Positions 1-13,210 of a stretch of 64,000 nt of DNA are shown here, piece by piece. Where the stretch lies: assembly GCA_965153455.1 (NCBI GenBank), contig OZ234495.1, forward strand, positions 868,001-932,000, given 5' to 3'. Positions within the stretch are counted from its first letter, which is position 1; each line of letters opens with the position of its first letter. The translations under genes were made by a program, and so were the position numbers. Origin of the DNA: Sphagnum compactum (Eukaryota; Bryophyta; Sphagnopsida; Sphagnales). The notes under the pieces are model-generated. The model did no database searches. It saw only the letters and a list, made by a program, of their open reading frames with translations, and was not told where the DNA came from.

Positions 1-436
1 TTTAATGTTGTTTTGCCAAATTTGCACTGTGACAAAGGGAAAAAAAAAAAAAAGTGAGATCGAGGTTGCATTGATTTCCCTTTCAATTTTGGCATTTTCA
101 CAAAAAAATGTGCAACCCTTAGTATTTTCCTACTAAGGTGGCAAAATACAAATTTTCAAAAGCCAAAAATAAATAAATCCCTGGTCTGGTTCAGTTCATT
201 GGTCCCAGGACCACTACAACAGGTCCACATACCAGGGTTTCCAACTGGGTACACGCCCAGCAGGTACTGGAACCCATGATCTTCAATCCATAAACCCTAA
301 ACCCTAAACCCTTGTTGTGTGCGTCTGTGGTTTCTCTCGCGTTTTTGTTGTTGTTGTGTGTCGTGAAGAAGGAGAAGAACAAGAAGAACAAGAACAAGAA
401 CAAGAGAAGAATTAAAGGGAAGGGAGAAGAGCCTTT
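1..436. other. Upstream flank of the first gene
   Basis: This is AT-rich non-coding DNA followed by a GA-rich purine stretch (about 365-430) just before the first start codon. A short plant telomere-type array of CCCTAAA units lies at about 290-313; such telo-boxes are common in promoters and 5' leaders of plant housekeeping genes. The open frame on the minus strand is an antisense shadow of the downstream gene and matches nothing I recognise. Confidence 0.5.
290..313. repeat. Short interstitial telomere-like repeat (CCCTAAA)3
   Basis: About three tandem CCCTAAA units sit upstream of the first gene. Similar short runs occur at 1124-1141 (TTAGGG-like), 22024-22045, 48340-48361 and 57120-57142. 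Confidence 0.8.
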
Positions 437-3400
437 ATGACCATGAGAGGAGGTAGTGTTGTAGGTTGTTGGCCACAACCCATGCTTCATCTCTCTTGCA
501 CTTTCCCATTCCTTCTTCATCACAACGCTTGCAGTTCCTACCTGTCTTTTGTTGTTTCTTCTTTCCCCCAAATCCCTGGGAAATGTAGGACAGCGAAAGC
601 TGCAGTTTCGTACTCGCGTGGGGAAAACCCTAATGCGTGGTGGAGAAACGGTGCAAGGTGGAAGTGTAGAGGAGGAGGAAGCTTGGAATCTAGGTGTGCT
701 AATAGTAGCTGCAGCAGTAGCAGCAGCCCCGGCGGTTTCGGGAACTGGGAGCCTCGGAAGGTAAGGACCGGCTTGTTGGTGAAGAAGAAGAGGAGAGCAG
801 TACTGCAGGCTGCGGCAGGTGAAGAGAGCAAGACTGGAGAGAAAGTCGACTACAGGGCTTATCAGGCGTTGATGCGGGGTGGAGAAGAAGTGATTGACCT
901 GCTGAAGGAGATGACCGAGCTGGTGAAACTCCTTTTCTTCTGCTTTTTTGCCTTTCCCTCCACATTCCCCCTCGATGTTGTCATTCTTGATAGTCACAAG
1001 TTGCTCTGGATAAGCCAGATTTCTCATTTCTCAGGCACTCTGAAGGACCTTGATTGATGGTTTCTTTCGTGAGCCATGTTTTGGTGTTCTCTGGTGGCAA
1101 TGAGAGGCACTATTTTCAGTTCCGGGTTAGGGTTAGGGTTTCAGTTTGTAGTGGATTACTGTTCCTGAAACTTTTGTGCTGCTGCATTGGGGTATCCGCA
1201 GCTGGAAGACATAACGGAGATGGGAAATGAAGCGGAAGATGTAGCTGTAGAAATGGCAGCCACAGGTGCTGTAGGGCAACGGCTTGAGAAGCTAGATGAA
1301 AGCTTCCTTATGGCATTGGACTGGATGATACTGCAGGCAGAGGACGATGACAAGGCACTTACTTAACACCCCCTTTCAGCAATTCCTTAACCCTTGTTCT
1401 TCTTACTTCGAATCTTTGCTGATTTTGATCCTTTTGTTGCTACTGTTTGTCAAACCGATCCTGGTCAACATGTGGGTTTGAAGCTCCAGTAACCATAGAT
1501 AGGACTTGTCTGGCTACTCTCTCAAAATATTTCCTTGATCAGGCAGTCATTCTATCAATAGTGTTTTTTTCTCAGGCAAGAAACCAGGGTTTTTTTAGCT
1601 GTTTGAAAGCCTTGAAGATGATGCTATTGGCTTGATGAAAGTGCATTTGTGCATACTCTGCCAAAGGATTTGAACTCCATCTGGCAACAATGTTCCAGTG
1701 GAGAAACTCTTAATGTTGTGTTTACTCCAGAAATTTTCCAATATCTGCCAGTGTAGTTGATCTGGTAGGAATTGTTTAGGATTGTTTTGACAAATCTCCA
1801 AGCTTTCAAGCTGCTGAGTTGCTGGGCAAATGGTTTTCAAGTGGATGGCATTAAATCATTGTGATGTATAAAGACCCAGCACAGTTTTGTGAGAACAACA
1901 GTTCAGAGTCAAGTACCAAAAGCCTATGTCACTGATATCTGATGATGTGCTGGTGCTTGTTTGTTGCAGCAAAGGCAACTCCTGGAGGTAATCAAGGACA
2001 CAGTTCTAGCACAACTTGCTCAGAAGTTCCCATCTCAGGTAATGATGGATTGCCCATAAAATTCCTTTTCTCTTTGCATTCTTCAGAGATGTCAAGTACT
2101 TTTGAGCTGCAAAACTGCTCATGTGAACCTTCAAATGTGGGTTAATGAACTTGCTTTTGGAAGGCAGGGAATTGAAAATTTGAAAAGTGCTTGTGACCCA
2201 CTGGAAGTGGTTTTAGGGTTTGATCTCATGTTCTATGCATCCACAGGATACCCTACTATGTTGGTAGATTGTTTCCCCCTTTGGATCCAGATCACCATAA
2301 CCCTGTGGGTTCAGTGGGACCTGGCCAGGCAATCATCTGGTCAGTGACACTAGCTGACTCCTGTGAATGGAGGAGGTGGGCTGCCTTTGCACTGCAGTGG
2401 ATGCAAAGATGCACAATGATTTTCTCTAAAAAACTCTCCTTCATCTCAGCCATGGGTAATGTACTGGTTCTGCATTCTTTTGGTTCACAGTAGGGGTCTG
2501 GTTGCAGGTGCAAATAGTTGGTATGCTGTGCCGAACTCCAGACAAGGATGCTCGCCAGGAAATACTCCGACGGTGTGCAGGTGGTGGGGGTACATTTGAA
2601 AAGACAGGTGGTGGGAAGATTGCACTACCAGCCACCAACCTCAATGATGTCGCCAACCAAGCTGATGACCTCATCGTGGTATGCCCTCAATTGTGAATGC
2701 TTCGTCAAATGGTTGTTTACCTCGCAAAATAAGGGAGCTTTAGAAGCCCAAATCTTCAGACTGAATTATCCCGAAATTGTTGTGACTTTCCATCGAATAG
2801 TTTACTAGTAATCCTAGCAACAAGATTTACATTTCTCGCTCATAAACTATGCATATAGATATTCAAGTAGTATGGTTACTCAACAGAATTAGTTTCTTTC
2901 TCATCCTCATGTGATCATGTTCGGTGTAAATGAAGGTCTGGTGATGGCCATGGCAGACAATGGAAGAGAAATCCACTGTACCAGACAGGCGACTACTGGC
3001 AAGGCTTGTCTTGGTCAGAGAGGAGGCTCGCAGTCTCTTGAGTGGTGGCCTGCTAGATGAGCGCAATGACAGAACCAAGTTCAGGAATCTGCCAGAGCCT
3101 GAGGTGGGTCCAAGAACAGCATATTAAGTTATTTTCTTTGCCATATCTTACAGGAGTTCAAGAAGTGAATGAAGCTGTAGTGAACACACACTTTCACTGT
3201 GGTTGAAGTACAGGGATCGCTAATCACTTGGGTCTTGTCTCCTATTTTGATCAGCAACCTCTTCAATTATTCTATAAATGGGACAACCCAGAATATGGCC
3301 TGTGAATTGATTGACAGTGTTTCTGTATATGTGGGAAATTTGCAGGTAAATTTTCTGTCAAAGATTGTTGGTTTGAGGCCAGGCCCAGATTTGCACAAAA

Positions 3401-4722
3401 GATTGGCCAATGTCATTGCAGGACAGGATGAGGGAGCAGATATTGTTGTCAGTGATGAGCAAGGCCATCCTCGCAACTCTAAAGCTCAGGCACCACCTTG
3501 TAACCTAAGTACTTGCAAGTTTTCAATGTGCTGATGTGTTTTCAGTGGTTTCTTGGGTTCGGCTAATTGGGTTATCAAGTTGAAAGAGAGCTGTGCTTTA
3601 GCAGTCATAACAAATGGTGTTCAAATAATCAATTAGCTTTTGACCTTTGGGAGCTGAGTATATGTTAATGACCTTAAGAATCAGTTAACAAGACCATTAT
3701 TCTGTAATACAGAAGGGGTTTCTGGATATGGAAAGGGCTATTGAACCCACAGGATGACTTTGAGCTCAGTCCAGCTTTATGGATCTCATGGACAGTAATT
3801 GAAGAGACTTTTGTGGAGATGATGCCAAGAATTTGCCACTTGTGAGCCACTTACCTTGGAGCTGTGTTTGGGGCAGGGAATGAAAGAAAAGAAACCCCAA
3901 CTTCTTCCAGTTCGCCCAGGCATGTTTTTAGAAACAGTCACAAAGGTAACCTTCACCCCACTCAGACATGATCATCAGGATGGTTATTAGCACTGGATCC
4001 ATTGCAATACAACAGCAGTATTTTATATTTGTGCATACAAGTGACTGCTGGAGAAGTAGACTGTGAAATGGTCATCAGTAATGTGAAGTTTCTTTCTAGC
4101 AGTTATTTTGTTGGTTTTTGTGTAGAATATATTCTGATTTGTCTCTTGCACCAGGTTCTTGGAGGAATGTATGAGACAAAGGCAGCTGGTGGAGTAACCT
4201 TCCAGCAGCTTGAGTGGGTTAGTACCATTTTGCTTGCCTCCTGGTTATCTGTGCATATTGACACTCTGAAAAACCTAAGGCCAATTTCAACCAAGTTCCA
4301 TATATCTGTACTGCATAAAATGGAATTCTTTTTGTGGTTACTGGGACCTCTGGGTTGACATCTTCTTTTCAGTTTGAGTCCCACATTGGCTATTTTGGGT
4401 AATGGCAAATGTGAAGAGATCTTATGGATTTTAAAGATTGATGTGCTCTCTATCAAATTTGGGAATATCTACCTATCTGTTGTTTGTCAAATGTCCCTTG
4501 AAGTAGGTCACATGTTTGTGGAGTGAACTCATTTGGAAGTTGCCACAGGTAGTTAAAAGAAAAGCTTGTCATGAAGTGGCCCTGTGAGCCTCATGGAAAT
4601 GGTGGATTCAACGGTTTGTGTACGCCAGTCTCCAAGTGTACTGAGCAGTTTTGATTGGTTCTGGAATGTGTCAGATACACAAGGAGACCCTGAAGATCCT
4701 TCAGGACTTAGCATTTTCATGA
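437..4722 (+). CDS. Plastid-targeted protein of unknown function, At1g36320 type
   Basis: The spliced model has nine exons: 437-922, 1202-1354, 1970-2038, 2508-2678, 2957-3103, 3346-3489, 3877-3945, 4155-4217 and 4675-4722. They sum to 449 codons and every junction is phase 0. The first about 120 residues are Ser/Arg/Gly-rich and hydroxylated, as expected of a chloroplast transit peptide. The mature part is helical and shows blocks I associate with Arabidopsis At1g36320-like proteins: RAYQALMRGGEEVIDLL, VGMLCRTPDKDARQEILRR, DLNDVANQADDL-like, LLARLVLVREEARSLL, LPVRPGMFLETVTKVLGG and the C-terminal HKETLKILQDLAF. No catalytic motif is visible and I assign no function. Introns 2 and 6 appear to start with GC rather than GT (after 1354 and 3489). 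The family call rests on recall; the exon chain rests on phase and continuity. The exact start could be 437 (MTM) or the in-frame ATG at 443. Confidence 0.75.
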
Positions 4723-6225
4723 CCTTGGGATTCATCAGTGGAGACACTTTCTTGGTGCCTCTGATTTGGAGTTTCCCGACCTGCTGACCTTGGCCTCATC
4801 AGCTGTAATAGCAGGTTCAACTTTTGCTCCTTAAATGTACATGGTTGTGGATCTTGCATCTTGGATCAAGATTTTTAAGCTTGGAACAATCCTCTCAATT
4901 GTTTTGAACAATGTTGAGTACTTTTGTGTATGTGTGGTTGCACATGGCAGCTGGTCACTGCTATTCATGGTAAAGGTGATCGTTGGACTTTTTGGGTGAC
5001 ATTCTATAGGTCATTACTGCCACTGATTCTTGTCATATTAGTTTCCATTTTGTCACATTCAACTACTTGTGGAGATTTCTCTGTATCTCATAGACGTGTG
5101 CAGTCGCATCTACACTCATGACAGGTAAATTTCATACGCACACTCAAAAATTAGCCAAAATTGTAGAAAACATGTGTGTTGAGTGCATATTGGAAATTTT
5201 GACATTGGAGACTGATTAGAGTGAACCCATAACACTGATGGCATGAAGGTCATTGGTAATTTATTCAGAGACATGTGCCTGTATGTTTGTTGGCCCCAGT
5301 ATGTTATACCTCCTGTAAGGTCAACCATCCCAATACTAGTCTGGTCAAATGCAGCTCACCCAAACAATTTAACCCCGACACCACTCAACAAAAATTCAGC
5401 TTCATGTAAAATTCACTACACAGAGGTTCTTGCAAATTTTGACCAACCAAATTCTTGTAATTTAGTATTAAGCAACACTTTAATGTGAGACTTTAATGAG
5501 TATGTAACAAGCACCAACTCAATTTACCAGATGCTTACTTCTTAATGCACTTATGCACATGATTGGAAATTTATCAGATTCTTCAAGTGAAGGTCACTTG
5601 ATGTGATTCAATTAGATTTTAACCCTTCATCTAAACTGCTATTGAACAGATTGCCACAGCCAAAACCTCAAGTAAATCAACTCTTCATCAGTCAGGCTGA
5701 TTGGTCATAGCACATCTAAAGCATCAATGGCCTTTCTCAACATTTAGTTCAGAACTGGAGTTGAAAAATGATTTCCACATGGTTCAGAGCTCCACTTGCA
5801 CTGTCTCAACAGCCAGCCAAAACTAAGGTGTGGTGCAGTGCCTAATAGGCTGCCAATACTTTTACTCCCCACCCTGGCGACCTTCTGTGTACTGCAGCAA
5901 AGCTCTATCAGTACCAGTTATAATCCTCTTCTTCTCACATTGATGACAGTACAGGAAACACTTTGTTGCCCCCACAGTATGCTTTAAGCCTCTTTGAAGG
6001 AGATTCCACGTCACTTTCACTCAAACTTCCATCACATTCTAAACGAGCCCTTTGTCCAAGTGCAATGTCCAAAACTGAATGCTCTGCATTTTATCAACAT
6101 AGAAGCATGGCAAAGCTGAGAGTATCCAAGAGGTGAAGACTATCAACAAAAATTAGTCTAGAATTCACCAAATTAGGGATCCCAAATCAGGTATTCTACA
6201 TCAGATTTTCACACTCAAAGACTTT
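4723..6225. other. Convergent intergenic region, no gene seen
   Basis: This is the space between the tail of the first gene (+) and the tail of the U1-C gene (-), so it should hold both 3' UTRs. Open frames are short and resemble no protein I know. I see no RNA gene or mobile element. Confidence 0.5.
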
Positions 6226-8143
6226 TCATCTCTGCTGATACACAGGTGGCCCATTGAATCCAGAGGACATTGGTGGCCTGCTTGGCCCATTGGAATACTG
6301 GTGCTGTGATATGGTGTTGCTAGTAGTATATTGAGGCTGCACGGCGCTGCTACTGGTTGAATATGGCTGCTGTGGTGGTAATGTGCTGTTGCTGTTTGCA
6401 TACTGCTGTTGGGGTGCACTATTGCTGCTGGAATATTGCTGCTGTTGTGGCTGTGCTGGGCCATTGCCATTGGGATAGTACTGCGATGTTGGGCCATTAC
6501 TAGCTGCAGTCTGTGTGACTGAAGGCCTGTATGTAGGTGGTGCTCCACCACTTACAGGCCCATAACCTGCAAAAGTGAAAATTTTGGATTGCAAGCTTAT
6601 CATCCAATCAATCAGCCCATTCTACCATGTAAACCGGCAGACTTCAGAGGGTTAAAATGAACAAAAAGGAGATATGGGGGCTGACCACACAGCAAACAGC
6701 TGTACTAAATGCTGGCAGTGCAAAACTTAGCAGCTTTCTCAAGTACTGCAGGTTGAAAATCTGTGCATGTACCCACTTCTCACAGTGTCTTTGAAAGACA
6801 TGTCAGGTTTAGGTCCACATCTATTCTCAACCTAAATTCCAGGCCAACTTATCAAGTGCTTTTACCAACAAGCCATTGCAGGTACAGCTGTAGGGCATAT
6901 ACTAGTAGACACTAATGGAATCTTTGCTGCCTTGTTAACTCTCCAATCACAAACATTTGTTATAGATCCATAAAAGCCAGAACACACAGCTTAGAAGGCT
7001 ATAATACCAAGCATGCAACTCAACCTAGTTCTATAGCAGCACACATTGCCACGTGTGAACAGCAGTCACTGCAGCCAAAAAGATGCAATATATCCTTAAA
7101 GAGTACCTGAAGGAGGTGCAGATGGTGGTTGCAAAACAGGTGGACGCATGCTTGGTGGCATTGAAGGCCGTTGGAGCAACCCTGGAGCAGGGAGTGGCTT
7201 GTACTGACCAGACTGCAGGGTTGCCAAATGTTGGTGAAATGCACCCCCTATTTGTTGTTGTGCAAATGCTGCTGCAGTTTGACCCAAGTGCTCCTTCACC
7301 TTCTGATCAATCAAACTTTGTGTCTGTTGCTCTTCAAACTGCTGGTAGTATTGCCGCACATTTGCCTGGCTCGTCCAAAAGGCAAGGTCATTCAAAGATG
7401 CAATTCTGCATAGATATACATTCCAAACTACAATCCGGTGACGCTGCCTTTCCTGACCTTAGACCTTTTTTTAAAGTCAAGAATCAGCATAACACAGATA
7501 TAAGCCTCTAGATCTATGCAAGGACACCAAGTTGGATTCAGGTCTTACATACCTTGTGCTTGTATCCTGCACAGTGCTGTTTTCTGACAGATGGCTGCAT
7601 TCAGCCACACCCAAAGAGCAGCCAAGTCAATCCTCTTGAGCGATTCCTTACACCACAGCAGGCATAAAACCTAACCCTAACCCTCTTCCACTAATCAAGC
7701 ACAGAATCCAGGAAAGAAAGGGGAAAACCGAAAAAAGCATTTACCAAATCCTTCCCCAAAAGAAACACCAAAAGTAAAACCACATACATAGTTCATAAGA
7801 AACTCTCCTCCGCACAAGAAAGACCTAAAATAGAGTCAGTACTGTTCACAACTCACCGAATCATGCGTCAAGTGCGTGTCGCAGTAATCACAATAATATC
7901 TGCACCAAACTCCAACAAAAATTGGAAAAACACTAAAGTGATCAAGCCAAAAAGAAAAGGTCCAGAGCTTCTCTAAACCGCAATCACTGACCTGACCAAA
8001 AATCACGACAAATTCTTGTCAGCGATCAATGATCCAAAAAAAGAAAACCACGACACAATCTCTCTCTCTCTCTCTCCCAATCCTCTTGTTCACAAAACTT
8101 TGCTAAAAGCGCGAGCCGTTTAGCAAAAGACATACCTCGGCAT
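6226..8143 (-). CDS. U1C: U1 small nuclear ribonucleoprotein C (U1-C)
   Basis: U1-C is a core protein of the U1 snRNP and stabilises pairing of U1 RNA with the 5' splice site in the nucleus. Five coding exons (minus strand): 8136-8143, 7857-7899, 7553-7594, 7107-7365 and 6226-6566, giving 230 residues. The first coding exon holds only ATG CCG AG. Residues 1-31 form the single C2H2-type zinc finger: Cys6, Cys9, His24 and His30, within MPRYYCDYCDTHLTHDS and then RKQH-AGYKHK. It is followed by the family block ANVRQYYQQFEEQQTQSLID, then a low-complexity tail rich in Pro, Gln, Ser and Tyr. The usual HNAGYKHK is HCAGYKHK here. The length is close to the plant protein. The leader (about 8040-8135) carries a CT-rich run. 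I am confident because the zinc finger, the helix C block and the exon phases all agree. Confidence 0.95.
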
Positions 8144-8440
8144 CTTGATCTACAGCTGGCAGCAAGCAGATCCGTCGCTCGCGTAGCAGGCATCCGGATT
8201 GCGAGAACCTGCAAAGTTCTTCAAGAAAACACCAACGCACGCAAAAGCGCGCGCGAAGAGCACCGTCGCGAGCACCGTCGTCTAACTACTGCGATTTCTT
8301 TCTTCTTCGTTGCCGACAAGCCCTTTGAAAAAGCACCGTCGTCGTTCATTCTTCGGTGCCGACTAGCGCCGTCGGCAGCACCGTCGTCGTGCGAAGAAAA
8401 AACTGGAACTGGGTTGGATGAACATAGCTCCCCTCGATGT
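8144..8440. promoter_or_regulatory. 5' flank of U1-C with GCACCGTCG repeats
   Basis: Upstream of the U1-C start there is a degenerate array of the motif GCACCGTCG between about 8258 and 8396 (at least five copies, some fused as CCGTCGTCG). It is GC-richer than its surroundings and falls where the promoter or transcribed leader should lie. No TATA box is obvious. Confidence 0.45.
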
Positions 8441-10449
8441 GAAAACGGATGAACAGAAATTCTGCAATTTCCTTCCTTAACTCTAATACCCTTTCTACTC
8501 AGTGCTTTCTTTAATGAAATCGAAATTTCTTCTCAAAAACCCACACTCATATTTCACATATCTGAGAGAAGGTACACAAAGAGTGTTCTGCAATTTTCTT
8601 TGACAAATGCAAAACAGAGACATGCCTTTCTAAGCAAACCCTCAAGTGCACAGTTTCATCTGGTTGAGGCCCAAGTTCAGACCATTGGCACCTGTGAAGA
8701 ATTCAGTTGCAAAATCTAAGTGTTAGGCTGAGTTCTTCGACTTTCGGTTTAATAGAATTCATGCTTCATATAAGTGCAAGGAGTAAGAGATTGAGAAAGG
8801 AGGTTGAGGAGATGTCTTCAACGCAACTTTTAAGTCCTCAAAATAGGCAAGACTACGATTAGGTTATTAGACAAGAATTGGTAATCTCGACCAATGAAGC
8901 CTTGAACTAATTGAGAAGTTCGCAATGAGTTTAGTCTCACTCGTTTAAAGGCCAAGGTTAACCCAAGTCTCAGGAGATTCACAAGACAAGGTGAATGCCA
9001 AAACTCACCCAATTTAGTTTAGGTGTGTTTAACAAGGAATGTGATCGGATACATGAACACAAAGGCACTAATGCGAATTCAGGTGTGTGAGAGAGAGAGA
9101 GATGTGCATGTGCACACACACGCACACACATGCATACAAACACAAGCAATTTGCAATTTCCTATTGATTTACCTATTGCAGTGCAATACAATGAGAAAGA
9201 TCCATTTATCAATGGCAATTGAGAAAACAGAATGCTGGCACAAACAAATCTCTATGCATCAGGAACAGGACACTTTGCTCAAAGCAATGGAATTCATCTG
9301 CCAGATATTTCTGCACAAATATCAATCATTTGAGCATGGTGTCCACCAGCTACTACATGCATCTGCACCTTAACATTCACTTTAATCCAAGTGTGACCCA
9401 GGCACACCTGTTTCATTTCTCTATCATGGATCACTTGCAATTTTCCAGGAGCAACATAGATGTTTGAAAGCAGCCAGCGACTTGTCACATTCCCAGTGTC
9501 CACTCTGAGATCTTGCATTTTCAATGCATTGTCCCATCTCCATATCACCATCAATTCTGCAACCACTGGCAAGGCCATCCACACATAATAACTTCATTCA
9601 CAGGACATCATGTTAACTCTACACAAGCACTTACACAAGTAAAGACCAGTGAAACCTGAAGCAGACATACATGCAGACATCCAACATACACAAACAGAAG
9701 TGCATTCCCATATAGGGGGAAAGAGAAGAGTGCATTTTCTTACCATATGTAGCTAGTAAAGCTCCCAGATAAAGATTCAACAATGGATCCAAACTTGCAT
9801 TGACAACGATAGCCTCTTTGTAGAGAGATCCACCATTAACATGGGTAACTCTCCTGATGCAAAATCATCAACCCATCATGACAGGATGTGTGTGCTCTCA
9901 CCTGCCAGGTGATAACTGCACCCAGTTGGATGACTCCTGTCCACTCCATGTCATTACCAGTTAAATGCCTGAAAGTGCGGGGCCTGAACCATTGCATCAT
10001 CTGCTTCTCTAAACCCCCATCTGAAATTCATTGTCTTCCCCAGAGTCATCTGCAGCTTGCCAAAAAAATGCTCAAATGACATTGTCTTCTTCCTAATCTA
10101 CAATTCCTGCATTTGACAGATTGATTCTCCGCTAGTTCCAAGACCAGTCAAAGCATTCTCATGCCCAACAGCAAAACCCCGGTTTCTACCTGCTGCCCCT
10201 CTTTCAAGGCATAAAAACCTGCCCATAAGTTATGAGGCTCAAAGACTGCCATTCAGTCTTCAGGCTGCAAGTGACTGGGCAGGGAATCCCTTATCTCCCC
10301 ATATCTCTCCCTCTACTTATCCACCATGTGGGTTCATGAGCTCAGTCAAACATCCATCTCTGCGTGCATTAACATGAGCTGAGCAGCCTCAGCCTCTAGT
10401 TGATGCTATATGTACAAGTGCTGAATGCTCTGGAACCTCAAAATTCAAG
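8441..10449. other. Intergenic region, no gene recognised
   Basis: About 2 kb between the U1-C promoter and the 3' end of the F-box gene. It includes a CA/GA microsatellite near 9089-9145. Minus-strand and plus-strand open frames of up to about 115 codons near 9023-9584 have no recognisable domain and lie in ordinary low-coding DNA. The part next to 10450 is presumably the F-box 3' UTR. Confidence 0.45.
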
Positions 10450-13210
10450 TTAAAGCGCTCCAAAATCTAACCCTGATCTATCTCCAGATTTATATACCAC
10501 TGTTTTGGCAACACCTAAAATGCCAGTTTCAGAAATTGCAGGGCAATCTTGCACAACTAGCCTTGCCAGCTTGTTTGAGCCAAGCAGAGGGGCAAAGCCT
10601 GCATCTGTGATCCCTAGACACTGACATAAATGTAGTTCACACAAGTGTGATTTGGCTACAAAGACCATGCCTAAATCGCTTACTTCCTGGCACCGTGCCA
10701 ACTGCAGTATTTCTAGTGATTCAGATGCACATATCACCTACATCACACCCAAAAATTTAAATGCATGAGATAATCCAGCAATCCTAAGAAATCTTTATTG
10801 TTGAAGCTCATCTTAGAAGTTGCAGCAAACTGGGTTCCCATAACAGACACCAAAGAAATAGAGCAAAGGCAGAAACAAAAGAAGTTACCTGCATGCATGA
10901 GTCACTGAAGGAATGGGGGGCATCCAGAGTCAATCTGCGTAATAGGGGGCACCATTGAACCACGGCACTGACTCCTACCCCTGAAAATGATGCAAAGGAA
11001 GGGAAATCTCCATCTACACTGCAAATAGCAACTTCTTCCAGCAGCAAACAGTGTTCTGCTATGCTTTTCAGACTAGTGTCGGTCAGCTTGGCAGCCTCTC
11101 TTTGTCTTGCTGACATAGTATAGTTTGATGGGACCCGCAATGATAAATACTTCAACTGAGTGCATCTCATAGCTATCAACACCATGTCTTCATCACGAAC
11201 TCCAATGCATGTGTCCAGGTGAAGCCGCACAAGAGCTTCAGAATGCATTAGCACCTGCACCATCACACTCCAGAAGACTCCAAATGGGCAACAGAAAGCT
11301 ACACAGTAATCATCTGCAAATGAGAATGTGAAGAGAGACACAATTTGCTGTAGACAGCCGTATGTGGTTACTCTGTGACGGAAGCAAAGTAAGAATTTTA
11401 AGCCTGTGCAGAAACATAAATACATTGAACTTCCAAGCATTCATGCAATGCCAAGCTCAATTTTGTTTATACCTGAGCCAAGCCCTGGCTAGGGTTTGCT
11501 AAACAGTTTTTCAGGCTAAGCACTCTGAGCTTCTTGCAGATAGGTTCATGTTGCTGACTGACATTGTCCTTGGCAACAAAAACTTCTGTGTAACGCTGAG
11601 TTGGATCCACCTCAAAATGGAATTCTTGCAATTCCCTCCAGCCATTCCCAAGCTTTCCAAGATCAGCCTCTCCTATTCCTTTACAGTGCTTGATGGACAG
11701 ATGCTCCAATCTGCCTTTCCTCCCTAACAATTCCAACCACTCCATGCTCTTCACTTGCATGCAGCGTGTCAACTTCAGTGTGGTAATCCTCTGGCATCCA
11801 GACACCAGAGAGAGGAGACCTCGTCCTTTTGCAGATACAAAACAGAAGGTTGCAAAGACACAGTGTAACAGTTTCCCACAAATAATACAGGAAGATAACC
11901 TAGATTAACATTTGACAAATCTTGCAGCATAATGTTTCCATGTGGATTGCAACACAAAGTAGCTTTCTGTCAGCCACAAGATCCCATTGCAAAAGTATGC
12001 TGACTCTCAAACATGTATCCCTAGTACACGGCATCAATCCAAAGTTTAGCCTAATCATGATTGTGTTAGGGAATGTTGTAGATCCAAACCCACTGCGGGT
12101 GCCATAGAAAATACACATCATAGTCAGCTGCAATAGGGGTGAAGTGTGGAAATCTAGGGCATTCTAAATCCTTCAGGAACAATCGCAGTAACTACATCCG
12201 GCTTAACAGGAGAGGACATGATTGCCGCCTCCAAAAGGGGCAGGAGCTGAAAGAGTGATAGAACCTCAAATGCAATGGTCAATTAGCTTCTTCACATAGA
12301 TGCCCAGTGCTCGCGGCCTAGAATCTCCATGGCATAGTTGCATGGTCAGAGTAGAAAGATGGAGAACGTATGATGATAAAAGTCTAGAAGAAAGTAGGTA
12401 TCATGGTGTTCACTTCATACCTGTGATTCCTGGGATGAAATTGAGATGCAAAACTTCAAGGTTTGCGCCCAAATTGGCCAATTTTGCAAATCCTGGATCT
12501 CTTATGAAGCCACAGAAGTTAAGCGACAACTTGGTGAGAGAAGTGCACTCGGTTGCCAAGATAAAGAGGCCTTCATCGCCGATCTGCTCGCCGTCCGACG
12601 AAAGCCAGCCGGAGTAAGCAATTTCTACGCTGGATAGATGCGAGAATCGTTTACAAAGAGACAGAAGAGCCTGATGTGCAGGGTGCAATCCGCATCCAAC
12701 TTTCAAGTGACTACGGTGGATCCGATCCATTTCATAGAAACGCCTACAAACTACGGAAAACGAGTTCCTATCCTTAACGGTTTCTATACGCGCAAGCACA
12801 GCCAACAAGACCTCATCCGGAAGAAGAAACATCCAACTATCTTCTTCTCCTATCTCTTCTTCCTCAACGTCACGTACAGCCGCGGCCATCAAGGCATGGT
12901 CTTCTACTTCAGACTGCTGCAGAATGGAAACTCCTCCTCCTCCTACCTGCAACTGCTGAACATCCTCGAAGGCAGCAGCAATGGAAAAACTCTCCTCGTT
13001 CTCAGGCTGCTGCAGAATGGAATTTCCTACCTGTTGTTGCTCTTCTTTTTCGTCTTGTTCTCCCTCCTGCTCCAAAACATTCGGCGCAGAAATGGAGGAT
13101 TGTGCTGCCTCCGCATCTGCTACACTACTCTTCGCCTCCTCCTCGTCCTCTTTCTCTTCCTCTTCCTCTTCTCCCTCGTCTCCAGGAACAACAACGCAAG
13201 CTTTCGACAT
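10450..13210 (-). CDS. F-box/leucine-rich-repeat protein, At5g07670/At5g51380 type
   Basis: This is a predicted substrate receptor of an SCF ubiquitin ligase: the F-box binds SKP1/ASK and the LRRs bind a target not known to me. Four exons (minus strand): 12421-13210, 11473-11819, 10889-11254 and 10450-10737, giving 596 residues. Residues 1-125 are an acidic, Glu-rich extension containing an imperfect internal duplication (two SILQQ...AAA...DV units at about residues 64-84 and 94-114). The F-box is at about 126-166 (LPDEVLLAVLARI...SVVCRRF). From about 167 to the end are LRRs of the RNI type, including GCGLHPAHQALLSLCKRF, IAYSGWLSSDG, CTSLTKLSLNFC, CKGIGEADLGKLGNGW and CPLLRRLTLDAPHSFSD, which match the At5g51380 subgroup. 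The start at 13210 (MSKACVVV) is preferred over an upstream in-frame ATG at 13279. The N-terminal extension is longer than in Arabidopsis as I remember it. Confidence 0.85.

Noticed and set aside
9294-9584. 96-codon minus-strand frame in the U1-C/F-box spacer
   Set aside because: No family resemblance, no splice-linked partner exons and no start context; treated as chance.
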